DNA of 64,000 nucleotides, from assembly GCF_006539505.1 (NCBI RefSeq), contig NZ_BJND01000040.1, positions 1 through 64,000 on the forward strand, given 5' to 3'. A program made the translations under genes and the position numbers. Under the pieces are notes generated by a model. It searched no databases. It was not told the origin of the DNA and saw nothing but the letters and a program-made list of their open reading frames with translations. Positions within the stretch are counted from its first letter, which is position 1. The number at the start of each line of letters is the position of its first letter. This document shows positions 51,481-59,402 of this stretch, in pieces. This stretch comes from Streptomyces spinoverrucosus. Its GTDB lineage: Bacteria; Actinomycetota; Actinomycetes; Streptomycetales; Streptomycetaceae.

Positions 51481-52347
51481 ATGCACATGAACAGCGTTCC
51501 GCAGCACCTGTTGAGCGAGGACCGCCAGGAATACGAGCGGCTCCTCGATGAGGCGCTGCGCTCCGCACACCACCGACCGGAACTGGCCGCTGTGGGACAG
51601 CGGCTCAACCCCGAACAACTGCGCACCATGGCGCTCAACGCCACCGCACTCATCACGGCGGCCGCGGCGACCGAGTACCAGTACTACGTCAAGGTCCGCG
51701 AGGAACTGCGCCGCCCGGCGCCGTCCACCCCGTCGACCGCCCGCGAGTCCGGTTCCACCGAGCCGGGCACGGGCGCCGTGGGGCTCGCCACCACCATGGG
51801 AGAGGCCGCCGCCGAGACCGTCGGCGCGGGCGCCGTCGCCATCCTCGCGGTCCTGGCGCCGGTCCTGGCCGGCACGGCCGCGGTGATCTTCCTGCTCGTC
51901 GGCTACACCCTGAAGATGCTCGACCCCGAGCCGGGCATCGCCCAGACCATGGTCACCACCGGATGGGTGTTCGGCGCCGTGACCGCGGTCGCGATCCTGC
52001 TCGCCGCCGTGGGTCTGCTGCTCACCGCACTGCGCAACCGGCCCGCGCGCGAATCCGGGCCGTACGGCGAACTCGGCGGCGAGGTGGCCAGGGCCAGGGA
52101 GGCCTGGCGCCAGGCCCTGCTGGAGAACGGCATCCTGCCGTTCCTCCGGGAGGCGCTCACCGCCCCAGGTCCGGCCGCACTGCACCGTACGGCTCCGACG
52201 ATCCCGACCAGTCGTATGCCGCACCTGGGCTACGACCGCCCGGGCTTCACCAGCCCCGGTGACGGCCCGTCGGGCGCACGCCCGAGCTTCACCAGCCCGG
52301 ACTACACCAGCCCGGACTTCGGAGGCCCGGACCACAAGCCGGAATGA
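51481..52347 (+). CDS. Two-span membrane protein with FTSP repeats
   Basis: The 288-residue protein has a helical N-terminal domain (about 1-85), two membrane spans (about 118-140 and 165-185), and a cytoplasmic tail ending in short repeats (PGFTSPGD, PSFTSPDYTSPDF). It is typical of conserved Streptomyces transmembrane proteins of unknown role. GGGGG precedes the ATG. A strong terminator follows. Confidence 0.75.
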   Translation: MHMNSVPQHLLSEDRQEYERLLDEALRSAHHRPELAAVGQRLNPEQLRTMALNATALITAAAATEYQYYVKVREELRRPAPSTPSTARESGSTEPGTGAVGLATTMGEAAAETVGAGAVAILAVLAPVLAGTAAVIFLLVGYTLKMLDPEPGIAQTMVTTGWVFGAVTAVAILLAAVGLLLTALRNRPARESGPYGELGGEVARAREAWRQALLENGILPFLREALTAPGPAALHRTAPTIPTSRMPHLGYDRPGFTSPGDGPSGARPSFTSPDYTSPDFGGPDHKPE

Positions 52348-52351
52348 CCTG

Positions 52352-52383
52352 CGGCTTGCGCCCCCACCCGGGTGCGCAAGCCG
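52352..52383 (+). terminator. Terminator of the membrane protein gene
   Basis: CGGCTTGCGC (52352-52361) and GCGCAAGCCG (52374-52383) form a perfect 10-bp stem 4 bp after the stop codon. Confidence 0.75.
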
Positions 52384-52424
52384 TCGATCCGGCGGTATCG
52401 GTGCGCTGTCGTGTGCGGGCTGCT

Positions 52425-52491
52425 CCGAGACGACGACGGGGCCGCGTGGCCTCGGCGACGCGACCTTCGCGCCCCCGTCGAGTCGTCTCGG
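52425..52491 (-). terminator. Probable original thiC terminator
   Basis: On the minus strand, a long hairpin starts 1 bp after the stop codon of the first thiC tail copy. CCGAGACGAC (52425-52434) pairs with GTCGTCTCGG (52482-52491), and a further ACGGGG/CCCCGT extends the stem with a 2-base bulge. It is now 2.2 kb away from the intact thiC gene. Confidence 0.7.
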
Positions 52492-52492
52492 C

Positions 52493-52626
52493 TCAGTCCG
52501 CGATCGGCAGATACACCCGGTTACCGGCCGCCGCGAACTCCTTGGACTTCTGAGCCATGCCCTGCTCGATCTCTGCCTGGCTACCGCCGTGTTCGCGGCG
52601 GATGTCCTGGGAGATCTTCATCGAGC
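52493..52626 (-). pseudogene. thiC': thiC 3'-end copy A (outermost)
   Basis: Read on the minus strand this segment encodes a complete ThiC tail: SMKIS at 52626, later AQKSKEFAAAGNRVYLPIAD and a TGA at 52493. Similarity to thiC begins at the CTCGATGAAGAT core and stops upstream of it. It is clearly more diverged from the present thiC tail (54718-54867) than copy B is. Its sequence type (QDIRREHGG) is what I expect for a standard Streptomyces ThiC, and it is still attached to a terminator, so it is probably the ancestral end of the gene. Confidence 0.8.
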
Positions 52627-52678
52627 GAAGGATGATCCCTCACAGGCAGTGCCATACCGGGATGGCATGGTGCCGGCC

Positions 52679-53335
52679 ATGGACATCGACCGGTTCTGGC
52701 AGCTCATCGAATCCGCGCGTTCTTCCGCGGCCACCGTCGGCAAGCCGCTCGACGAGGTGCTGGTGAGCCTGCTCGCCGACCGCCAGCCCCAGGAGATCCT
52801 TGCGTACGCCGCGAGGTTCGACGAGGTGCATGACGGCCTGTACCGGTGGGACGTCTGGGCCGCCGCGTACCTCATAGGCGGTGGTTGCTCCGACGACGGC
52901 TTCATCGACTTCCGAGCGGGGGTGATCGCCCTCGGCCGCGAGTGGTACGAGCGCACCACCGCAGAGCCGGACAGCCTTGCCGAGCATCCTGCCGTGGTGG
53001 TGGCGACGTCGGCTCACCACGACGAGGCCCTGTTCTACGAAGCCATGAACTACACGGCTTCCAGCGCCTTCGAACGCCTCACCGGCGACCCGGATGCCTT
53101 CTACGAAGCCTGGGCCGGGTACCTGCCCGCTGATGAAGAGGGACGCGCGGAAGCGGACATGGGCGAAGACTTCGACTTCGACGACGCCGAGGAGATGCAC
53201 CGGCGGCTCCCCGCCTCGCGCGGCTCCATCTCGGACCGAGCGGCTAGATGTAGTCGAAGTACCGAATCCACCAATCGACTCGGTCCCCGGGGCGGTACGT
53301 GGCCAGGGGACTCAGTCCGTCGTACGGACGGGTGA
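52679..53335 (+). CDS. DUF4240 protein, copy 1 (C-terminus frameshifted)
   Basis: The DUF4240 domain spans about residues 1-180, with MDIDRFWQLIESAR, YRWDVWAAAYLIGGGCSDDG and FDFRAGVIALGREWYER-like segments. It is closely similar to copy 2 at 54064-54633. After MHRRLP the frame shifts relative to copy 2: restoring one base would give RLARLHLGPSG and a stop at 53245-53247, where the convergent gene also ends. As sequenced, the frame runs on for 27 unrelated residues. DUF4240 proteins have no established function; the start could also be ATG 52667. It forms the first inserted cassette with the convergent gene. Confidence 0.75.
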   Translation: MDIDRFWQLIESARSSAATVGKPLDEVLVSLLADRQPQEILAYAARFDEVHDGLYRWDVWAAAYLIGGGCSDDGFIDFRAGVIALGREWYERTTAEPDSLAEHPAVVVATSAHHDEALFYEAMNYTASSAFERLTGDPDAFYEAWAGYLPADEEGRAEADMGEDFDFDDAEEMHRRLPASRGSISDRAARCSRSTESTNRLGPRGGTWPGDSVRRTDG

Positions 53336-53744
53336 GCAGGCGCTCGGGGATCGGCACGTAGCCCAGGTCCGTGAGAGCACGCTCGACTCTGCGCAGGTCG
53401 GTGACGTCGAGCGCGCCTGCCTCCACCGCCTCATCGGCATCGGAGTAGACGCCCGGGTTCTCTGCGGCTACGACTGCCATCGATCCGAAGTTGCTGACCA
53501 AGACGACGATCCGCTCCCCGCGTGCTGTGGCCTCCGCCGGCACTTCGACCCTGGCGTGCAGGCTCGCGTCCTGCACCTGGCGATCGGCTGTGCATCGGGT
53601 GTTGAAGTCGGCGTCCAGCCTGGCTACCAGTTGATCGAACAGCGCGCGCGTCGCCGCGTGGTCGTAGCCAGGTGGATGCTCCACCAGCTCTGGATCGTCC
53701 AGGCGGTGAAGGAGGGCGTTCAGGTCGGCATCGCTGTACGTCAT
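53244..53744 (-). CDS. Hypothetical protein in cassette 1
   Basis: The 166-residue protein starts MTYSDADLNALLHRLDDPEL and contains LVSNFGSMAVVAAENPGVYS and a C-terminal WWIRYFDYI. It has no signal or membrane span. Related proteins occur in other Streptomyces but I know no function. It is convergent with DUF4240 copy 1 and the two genes share a CTAG at their proper ends. Placement between two thiC tails suggests it arrived as cargo. Confidence 0.7.
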   Translation of the reverse strand: MTYSDADLNALLHRLDDPELVEHPPGYDHAATRALFDQLVARLDADFNTRCTADRQVQDASLHARVEVPAEATARGERIVVLVSNFGSMAVVAAENPGVYSDADEAVEAGALDVTDLRRVERALTDLGYVPIPERLLTRPYDGLSPLATYRPGDRVDWWIRYFDYI

Positions 53745-53792
53745 CTGCCCAGGATGGCGAAACAGCCACAAGCACACGGCTCGGTCCTGCGG

Positions 53793-53938
53793 TCAGTGCG
53801 CCAGCGGCAGGTAGACACGGTTGCCGGAAGCCGCGAACTCCTTGGACTTCTCCAGCATCCCGGCCTCGATCTCCTCCGGAGTGGCGTCCGCCTCGCCGCC
53901 GAACTGCTCTGTGATGCTTCTGCTGATCTTCATCGAGG
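53793..53938 (-). pseudogene. thiC': thiC 3'-end copy B (middle)
   Basis: On the minus strand it encodes SMKISRSITEQFGGE, then EKSKEFAASGNRVYLPLAH and a stop at 53793. It is close to the tail of the intact thiC, including GTGATGCTT and ATCTTCATCGAG on the plus strand. Similarity begins at the same CTCGATGAAGAT core as in copy A. It lacks the rest of thiC, so it is a tail-only duplication between the two DUF4240 cassettes. Confidence 0.85.
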
Positions 53939-54063
53939 ACGACTTCACTCCGGACTCAGCCGCACCCGCAAGGGATGCACGCAAATCACCGGGCTGCGTG
54001 GATAGAACAGAGCTCTACCGAGCGTCGTCCCATTGTCGTACCGGGGTGGCACAGTGCAGCATC

Positions 54064-54633
54064 ATGAACATTGACCGGTTCTGGAACATCATCGAATCCG
54101 CACGTTCTGCGGCCGGCGCCTCCGGCGGGCTCTTCGACCAGGCGCTGGTGGAGCTCCTCGCCGGTTGCCCTTCCCAGGAGATCCTTGAGTATGCCGAGCG
54201 GTTCGATGAGGTACATGACGCTCTGTACCGCTGGGATGTCTGGGCGGCGGCATACCTCATCGGCGGCGGCTGCTCCGACGACAGTTTCGTGGACTTCCGA
54301 GCGGGAGTAATCGCACTCGGGCGGGACTGGTACGAGCGCACGGCTCTGGATCCGGACAGCCTCGCCGGGCACCCCACCGTCATTGAAGCTGTAAGTACCC
54401 ACCGCGACGAGGTGCTCTTCTACGAAGACGTGAACTACGCCGCCAGCGGCGCATTTGAACGCCTTACAGGAAACCCGGATGCCTTCTACGAGGCCTGGGC
54501 TGAGTACCGGACATCTGATGAGCAGGACAGCGACGCAGCGGACATGGGGGAAGACTTCGACTTCGACGACGCGGATGAGATGCATCGGCGACTGCCCCGT
54601 CTGGCAAGGCTATACCTCGGAGCCGACGACTAG
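54064..54633 (+). CDS. DUF4240 protein, copy 2
   Basis: The 189-residue protein is a full DUF4240 member: MNIDRFWNIIESARSAAG, EILEYAERFDEVHDALYRWD, AAYLIGGGCSDDSFVDFRAG and an acidic GEDFDFDDADEMHRRL before the end LARLYLGADD. It is closely related to copy 1. It is the only intact gene of the second cassette, between thiC tail B and intact thiC, with which it is convergent. Function unknown; a role as a defence or immunity cargo gene is only a guess from its cassette setting. Confidence 0.8.
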   Translation: MNIDRFWNIIESARSAAGASGGLFDQALVELLAGCPSQEILEYAERFDEVHDALYRWDVWAAAYLIGGGCSDDSFVDFRAGVIALGRDWYERTALDPDSLAGHPTVIEAVSTHRDEVLFYEDVNYAASGAFERLTGNPDAFYEAWAEYRTSDEQDSDAADMGEDFDFDDADEMHRRLPRLARLYLGADD

Positions 54634-54717
54634 GGGAGTCGCAATCCGCACCCTCCAAGCGGAGCAGGACGACCCGCGACTGCTCGAAGAGGCGCGGGCC
54701 GTTCTGTAGGGCTCCGA
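54634..54717. other. Coding-like remnant before the thiC stop
   Basis: In the +2 frame relative to the DUF4240 gene, VAIRTLQAEQDDPRLLEEAR ends in AVL and a stop at 54709. It looks like the tail of another protein but has no start of its own. There is no terminator hairpin after intact thiC here. Confidence 0.35.
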
Positions 54718-56529
54718 CTATTCCGCCAGTGGCAGGTACACCCGGTTCCCGCTCGCCGCGAACTCCTTCGACTTCTGCAGCATCCCCGCGGCGATCTCCT
54801 CCGGCGACGCCCCCTCAGCCGCAGCACCGAACCGCTCTGTGATGCTTTGGCTAATCTTCATCGAGCAGAACTTCGGCCCGCACATCGAGCAGAAGTGCGC
54901 CGTCTTGGCGGGCTCGGCCGGGAGGGTCTCGTCGTGGAACTCACGTGCCGTGTCCGGGTCGAGGGCGAGGTTGAACTGGTCCTCCCACCGGAATTCGAAG
55001 CGGGCGTCGGACAGCGCGTCGTCCCATTCCTGCGCACCGGGGTGCCCCTTGGCGAGGTCGGCTGCGTGAGCGGCGATCTTGTAGGTGATGACGCCGGTCT
55101 TGACATCGTCGCGGTTGGGCAGGCCCAGGTGCTCCTTGGGCGTGACGTAGCAGAGCATGGCCGTGCCCCACCAGGCGATCATCGCGGCACCGATGCCGGA
55201 GGTGATGTGGTCGTACGCCGGCGCGACGTCCGTCGTCAGCGGGCCGAGCGTATAGAACGGAGCTTCATCGCAGATCTCCTGCTGAAGGTCGATGTTCTCC
55301 TTGATCTTGTGCATCGGGACATGTCCCGGGCCCTCGATCATGGTCTGCACGTTGAAACGCTTCGCGATCCGGTTGAGTTCCCCGAGTGTCCTCAACTCCG
55401 CGAACTGTGCTTCGTCGTTGGCGTCCGCGATCGAGCCGGGGCGCAGCCCGTCGCCCAGCGAGTACGTGACGTCGTAGGCGGCGAGGATCTCGCAGAGTTC
55501 CTCGAAGTTCTCGTACAGGAACGACTCCTTGTGGTGCGCCAGGCACCACGCCGCCATGATCGAGCCGCCGCGCGAGACGATGCCGGTCTTGCGGTTGGCG
55601 GTGAGCGGCACGTACGCCAGGCGTACGCCCGCGTGGACCGTCATGTAGTCCACGCCCTGCTCGGCCTGCTCGATGACCGTGTCCTTGTAGATCTCCCAGG
55701 TCAGCTCCTCGGCCTTGCCGTCGACCTTCTCCAGCGCCTGGTAGAGCGGCACCGTGCCGATGGGGACGGGGGAGTTGCGCAGCACCCACTCGCGGGTGGT
55801 GTGGATGTTGCGGCCGGTGGACAGGTCCATGACCGTGTCGGCGCCCCAGCGGGTCGCCCAGGTCATCTTCTCGACCTCCTCCTCGATGGAGGACGTCACC
55901 GCCGAGTTGCCGATGTTGGCGTTGACCTTCACCAGGAACCGCTTGCCGATGATCATCGGCTCGATCTCCGGGTGGTTGACGTTCGCGGGCAGTACGGCCC
56001 GGCCCGCCGCGATCTCCTCCCGTACGACCTCGGGCGAGATGTTCTCCCGGATGGCCACGTACTCCATCTCGGGCGTGATCTCGCCCCGGCGGGCGTACGC
56101 CAGCTGCGTGACCGCCTGTCCGTCGCGGCTGCGGCGCGGCAGACGTGGGCGGCCGGGGAAGACCGCGTCGAGGTTGCGCAGCCCGCCGCGCGGCGAGGTG
56201 TGCTTGATTCCGTCGTCCTCGGGACGGACGGGACGGCCCGCGTACTCCTCCGTGTCACCGCGGGCAATGATCCAGTTCTCCCGCACCGGCGGCAGGCCGC
56301 GCCGGACGTCGGTGTCGACGAGTGGATCGGTGTACGGGCCGGAGGTGTCGTACAGCGTGACCGACTGCCCGTTGGTGAGGTGCACCTGGCGGACCGGCAC
56401 GCGCAGGTCGGGGCGTGAGCCCTCGACGTACGCCTTGTGCCAGCCGATGGACTTCCCGGCCTCGCCGTTGCTCGCGTCGTTGGTCGCGTTCTGGGTGGAG
56501 GCAGGCGTGCGTGCGTCCTTGTTGGCCAT
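54718..56529 (-). CDS. thiC: Phosphomethylpyrimidine synthase ThiC
   Basis: The 603-residue radical SAM enzyme converts aminoimidazole ribotide to hydroxymethylpyrimidine phosphate in thiamine synthesis. It contains the non-classical Fe-S motif CSMCGPKFC (Cys-x2-Cys-x4-Cys) near residue 550 and conserved QAEQGVDYMTVHAGV and MIEGPGHVPMHKI. The tail after the last cluster Cys (SMKISQSITERFG and on) is the segment duplicated downstream at 52493 and 53793, and differs in type from copy A. A TPP riboswitch precedes it. The core enzyme looks intact. Confidence 0.97.
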   Translation of the reverse strand: MANKDARTPASTQNATNDASNGEAGKSIGWHKAYVEGSRPDLRVPVRQVHLTNGQSVTLYDTSGPYTDPLVDTDVRRGLPPVRENWIIARGDTEEYAGRPVRPEDDGIKHTSPRGGLRNLDAVFPGRPRLPRRSRDGQAVTQLAYARRGEITPEMEYVAIRENISPEVVREEIAAGRAVLPANVNHPEIEPMIIGKRFLVKVNANIGNSAVTSSIEEEVEKMTWATRWGADTVMDLSTGRNIHTTREWVLRNSPVPIGTVPLYQALEKVDGKAEELTWEIYKDTVIEQAEQGVDYMTVHAGVRLAYVPLTANRKTGIVSRGGSIMAAWCLAHHKESFLYENFEELCEILAAYDVTYSLGDGLRPGSIADANDEAQFAELRTLGELNRIAKRFNVQTMIEGPGHVPMHKIKENIDLQQEICDEAPFYTLGPLTTDVAPAYDHITSGIGAAMIAWWGTAMLCYVTPKEHLGLPNRDDVKTGVITYKIAAHAADLAKGHPGAQEWDDALSDARFEFRWEDQFNLALDPDTAREFHDETLPAEPAKTAHFCSMCGPKFCSMKISQSITERFGAAAEGASPEEIAAGMLQKSKEFAASGNRVYLPLAE

Positions 56530-56534
56530 GAGAC

Positions 56535-56706
56535 CTATCTCCCTACGCCGGCATTACCCGGTAACAGGTTCGGCGGTCGACGCAGCGGTTTCCGTCTGTC
56601 GGCGTTTCATGGGAAACATCACTCGGGCCGAGTCATGTTCCACGTGAAACATCGCGAAGACGGAGGTCAGCGCCCTCTCAGCCCGGTGCTCCGAGCTCCC
56701 GCGTGT
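56535..56706 (-). promoter_or_regulatory. TPP riboswitch controlling thiC
   Basis: On the minus strand the 5' part GCGGGAGCTCGGAG, then CTGAGAG, and the 3' part GAACCTGTTACCGGGTAATG, then CCGGCGTAGGGAGA, are the conserved THI-element sequences. The 3' part contains the AGGGAGATAGG ribosome site a few bases before the thiC ATG, so control is probably translational. The variable P3 stem is enlarged and holds two parS-like palindromes (56604-56617 and 56637-56650). Confidence 0.92.
56637..56650. other. parS-like site in the riboswitch stem
   Basis: GTTCCACGTGAAAC differs from parS at one base. A second, two-mismatch relative GTTTCATGGGAAAC lies at 56604-56617. Both are inside the variable arm of the TPP riboswitch. 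Confidence 0.5.
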
Positions 56707-56783
56707 ACAAAGGTGCCCCCACGCTAGCGTCAATTCGGGCGCGGTGAACAGAGGGCCCCGGTCGTTCTTGCGATGATCGGTCG

Positions 56784-58781
56784 GTGACCACGAATCAGCA
56801 GCCCCCGTTCCCGCCGCACGAACCGCCGCGCGGAACCGGCTCCGGCATGGGGTCGGGAAGCGGCTCGGGCATGGGTGGGGGTGGTACTTCAGGCAGAGGA
56901 CCGGGCATGGGGCGGGGTGACGCTCCTGGCACGGGGGCGGGCCTGGGGCGGGCTGACGCTCCTGGCACGGGGCCGGGTCGTGAATCCGGGTTCGGCGGCG
57001 CTCCTGGCACGGGGCCGGGTCATGGACCCGGGTTCGGCGGTGGTCCTGAGCATGGTGCCGGCCACGGTCCCGGCGGCCGTGTGTACGGCTCTGTGGGCGG
57101 GTACCGCGGCGGTGGAGGGCCGGGGGCGGGTCCCGTTGCCGAGGGCGGACAGGGGCACCGCTCTGGCCCGGGTGGCTGGCATGAGCACGGGGCGGGTGCC
57201 GGGGGCGTTCCCGGGCAGGGCTCCGGTCATGGCGAGGGGCCGGGGTACGGCCCCGGCCTGGGCAGTGGCCAGGGGCACGGTTCCGGCGCGGGTGACGGCC
57301 ACGGGCGCTCCGGGCCCGGCGGCGGGCAAGGACACGGTCCCGGCAGCGGCAGCGGCAGCGGCAGCGGCAGCGGCAGCGGCCAAGGGCACGGCCACGGTCC
57401 CGGTGACGGGCCAGGACACGGCCCCAGCGGCGGACAGGGACACGGCGGCGGACACGGGCACGGCCACTCGCACAGTCACGCGCACGGTCCCGCCGCCCCC
57501 GTCTCCATGCACCTGCGCAAGGTCATCGCCGCGGTACTCATCCCCTTCGCCGCGGCCGTCGTGGTCGGCCTCGCCGTGCTGTGGCCCGGCGGTGCCCCTC
57601 CGCACGAGCGCACCGGCGTCGGCTTCGACCGGCAGACCCAGCAGGCAACGGTCACCAGGATCGAGGAGTTGCCCTGCGACTCGGTCAACGCCTCGGCGGA
57701 GACACCGAACGGCGACACCTCCACCGCCGAGGGATCCTCCGCCCAGCAGCAGGCGAACGGCACCTGCAAGCGGGCCACCATCCGGATCGACACCGGCAAC
57801 GACAAGGGCCGTACCTTCACCGAGATCGTGCAGCCGGACCAGTCACGGCAGTTGCACCAGGGCGAGAAGGTCGTGGTCGCCTACGAGCCCTCCGCGCCCA
57901 GAGACCTGCAGTACTCGGTCACCGACGTGAACCGCCGACTCCCGATGGCCCTGCTCGCCGGCCTCTTCGCACTGGCTGTCGTGGCCGTCGGGCGGCTGCG
58001 CGGCGTGATGGCGCTGGTCGCGCTGACCATCAGCTTCATGGTGCTCAACTTCTTCATTCTGCCCGCGATTCTGCAGGGCTCGAACCCGCTGGTCGTGGCC
58101 GTGGTCGGGGCGAGCGCCATCATGCTGATCGCCCTGTATCTGTGCCACGGGCTGTCGGCCCGAACATCCGTGGCAGTTCTCGGCACGCTGATCTCGCTGC
58201 TGCTGATCGGCATCCTCGGTTCGCTGTTCATCGGCTGGGCCGCGCTCACGGGCAACACCGACGACAACACCGGGCTCATCCACGGCTTGTACCCGTCGAT
58301 CGACATGAGCGGTCTGCTGCTGGCCGGCGTCATCATCGGTTCGCTCGGTGTGCTCGACGATGTGACGGTCACGCAGACCTCGGCGGTCTGGGAGCTGCAC
58401 GAGGCCAACCCGACGATGGGCTGGCGCGGGCTGTACCGGGCCGGCATCCGTATCGGCCGCGACCACATCGCCTCCGTCGTCAACACCCTCGTCCTCGCCT
58501 ACGCGGGCGCCGCGCTCCCGCTGCTGCTGCTCTTCTCCATCGCCCAGAGCAGCGTGGGGACGGTCGCCAACAGCGAACTGGTCGCGGAGGAGATCGTGCG
58601 CACGCTGGTCGGCTCGATCGGCCTGGTGGCCTCGGTGCCGGTCACCACGGCCCTCGCGGCGCTGGTGGTGTCGGCCGACCGGCCCGGCAAGGAGGCCGAC
58701 ACACGCGCGGCTGCCGACGCCGGCGGCCACGAAGCTCCGGTGCCGGCCCGCAGCGGGAGGGGACGGCGGCGCAAGCGCTGA
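56784..58781 (+). CDS. YibE/F family membrane protein with Gly-rich leader
   Basis: The 665-residue protein has a low-complexity leader (about residues 17-239), mostly Gly, Pro and His in repeats such as GTGPG and GHGPG, ending in a His-rich stretch (GHGHGHSHSHAHG). A normal YibE/F domain follows with about eight spans (first at about 248-266). Family members are usually near 430 residues and start close to residue 235 here, so the leader is an expansion. A GGCAGC hexanucleotide repeat (57342-57380) lies in it. YibE/F proteins are predicted transporters of unknown substrate. The start is GTG 56784. Confidence 0.85.
   Translation: MTTNQQPPFPPHEPPRGTGSGMGSGSGSGMGGGGTSGRGPGMGRGDAPGTGAGLGRADAPGTGPGRESGFGGAPGTGPGHGPGFGGGPEHGAGHGPGGRVYGSVGGYRGGGGPGAGPVAEGGQGHRSGPGGWHEHGAGAGGVPGQGSGHGEGPGYGPGLGSGQGHGSGAGDGHGRSGPGGGQGHGPGSGSGSGSGSGSGQGHGHGPGDGPGHGPSGGQGHGGGHGHGHSHSHAHGPAAPVSMHLRKVIAAVLIPFAAAVVVGLAVLWPGGAPPHERTGVGFDRQTQQATVTRIEELPCDSVNASAETPNGDTSTAEGSSAQQQANGTCKRATIRIDTGNDKGRTFTEIVQPDQSRQLHQGEKVVVAYEPSAPRDLQYSVTDVNRRLPMALLAGLFALAVVAVGRLRGVMALVALTISFMVLNFFILPAILQGSNPLVVAVVGASAIMLIALYLCHGLSARTSVAVLGTLISLLLIGILGSLFIGWAALTGNTDDNTGLIHGLYPSIDMSGLLLAGVIIGSLGVLDDVTVTQTSAVWELHEANPTMGWRGLYRAGIRIGRDHIASVVNTLVLAYAGAALPLLLLFSIAQSSVGTVANSELVAEEIVRTLVGSIGLVASVPVTTALAALVVSADRPGKEADTRAAADAGGHEAPVPARSGRGRRRKR
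57342..57380. repeat. GGCAGC microsatellite in the leader
   Basis: The hexamer GGCAGC is repeated six and a half times without interruption, encoding (Gly-Ser)n. Because the unit is 6 bp, slippage would change leader length but not the reading frame. Confidence 0.9.
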
Positions 58782-58864
58782 GTACCGACAGCCTGCGCAG
58801 CCGTAGTCACAGCAACCCCAATGACCTCAGGCGAAGCGTTACGCCAACGCCCTCATCGCACGCC

Positions 58865-59302
58865 TCACCCCGCGCTCTGCTCCTCCGCCAGAATCCGGTC
58901 CAGCGCCTCGTCGAGATGGGCGTCGAAGTCGGCGAGGGAGCCCTCCTGGCCCAACGGCACGAGCTTGTCCGTGCGGTCGAGGAAGGCGACCAGCGGGGCC
59001 GTGGAGGAGCGGAACAGCGCCTGGTCGCAGCCGACCTGAAGCCGGATCAGGACATCGCCCAGCGACTCGGGATCGACCGGCGAGACCCGTACATCGCCCT
59101 CCCCGCACGGCCGCCCGACCCCGTCGATCAGCAGTTCCCGCCCGAAGGCCCAGGTCACCGGGGCGTCCCCGGGCAGATGGAAGGTCAGCCGCACGGCGTA
59201 GGGATCGCACGTTTCGTAGCGCAGCTCCACAGGGATGCGGAAGGAGAGCTCCTCGGAAACGAGAAAGCTCATCATGACCTCTGCCTGTACGGACTCGCGC
59301 AT
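58865..59302 (-). CDS. ssgA: SsgA sporulation/cell-division protein
   Basis: The 145-residue protein is an SsgA-like (SALP) member with the SsgA start MRESVQAEVMMSFLVSEELS and HLPGDAPVTWAFGRELLIDG. SsgA recruits SsgB and so positions FtsZ for sporulation septation. It lies directly downstream of an IclR-type gene in the same direction, the arrangement of ssgR-ssgA. The 100-bp gap between them should hold the ssgA promoter and SsgR site. Confidence 0.93.
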   Translation of the reverse strand: MRESVQAEVMMSFLVSEELSFRIPVELRYETCDPYAVRLTFHLPGDAPVTWAFGRELLIDGVGRPCGEGDVRVSPVDPESLGDVLIRLQVGCDQALFRSSTAPLVAFLDRTDKLVPLGQEGSLADFDAHLDEALDRILAEEQSAG

Positions 59303-59402
59303 CGCCTACCCCGTCACTTGCCGTTCGATTGGCCGGGAATGAACCTCTGATACCTGGTGGCATCTTGCTGAACGTACACACCAGATCACAAGGAGTGAGT
59401 TT

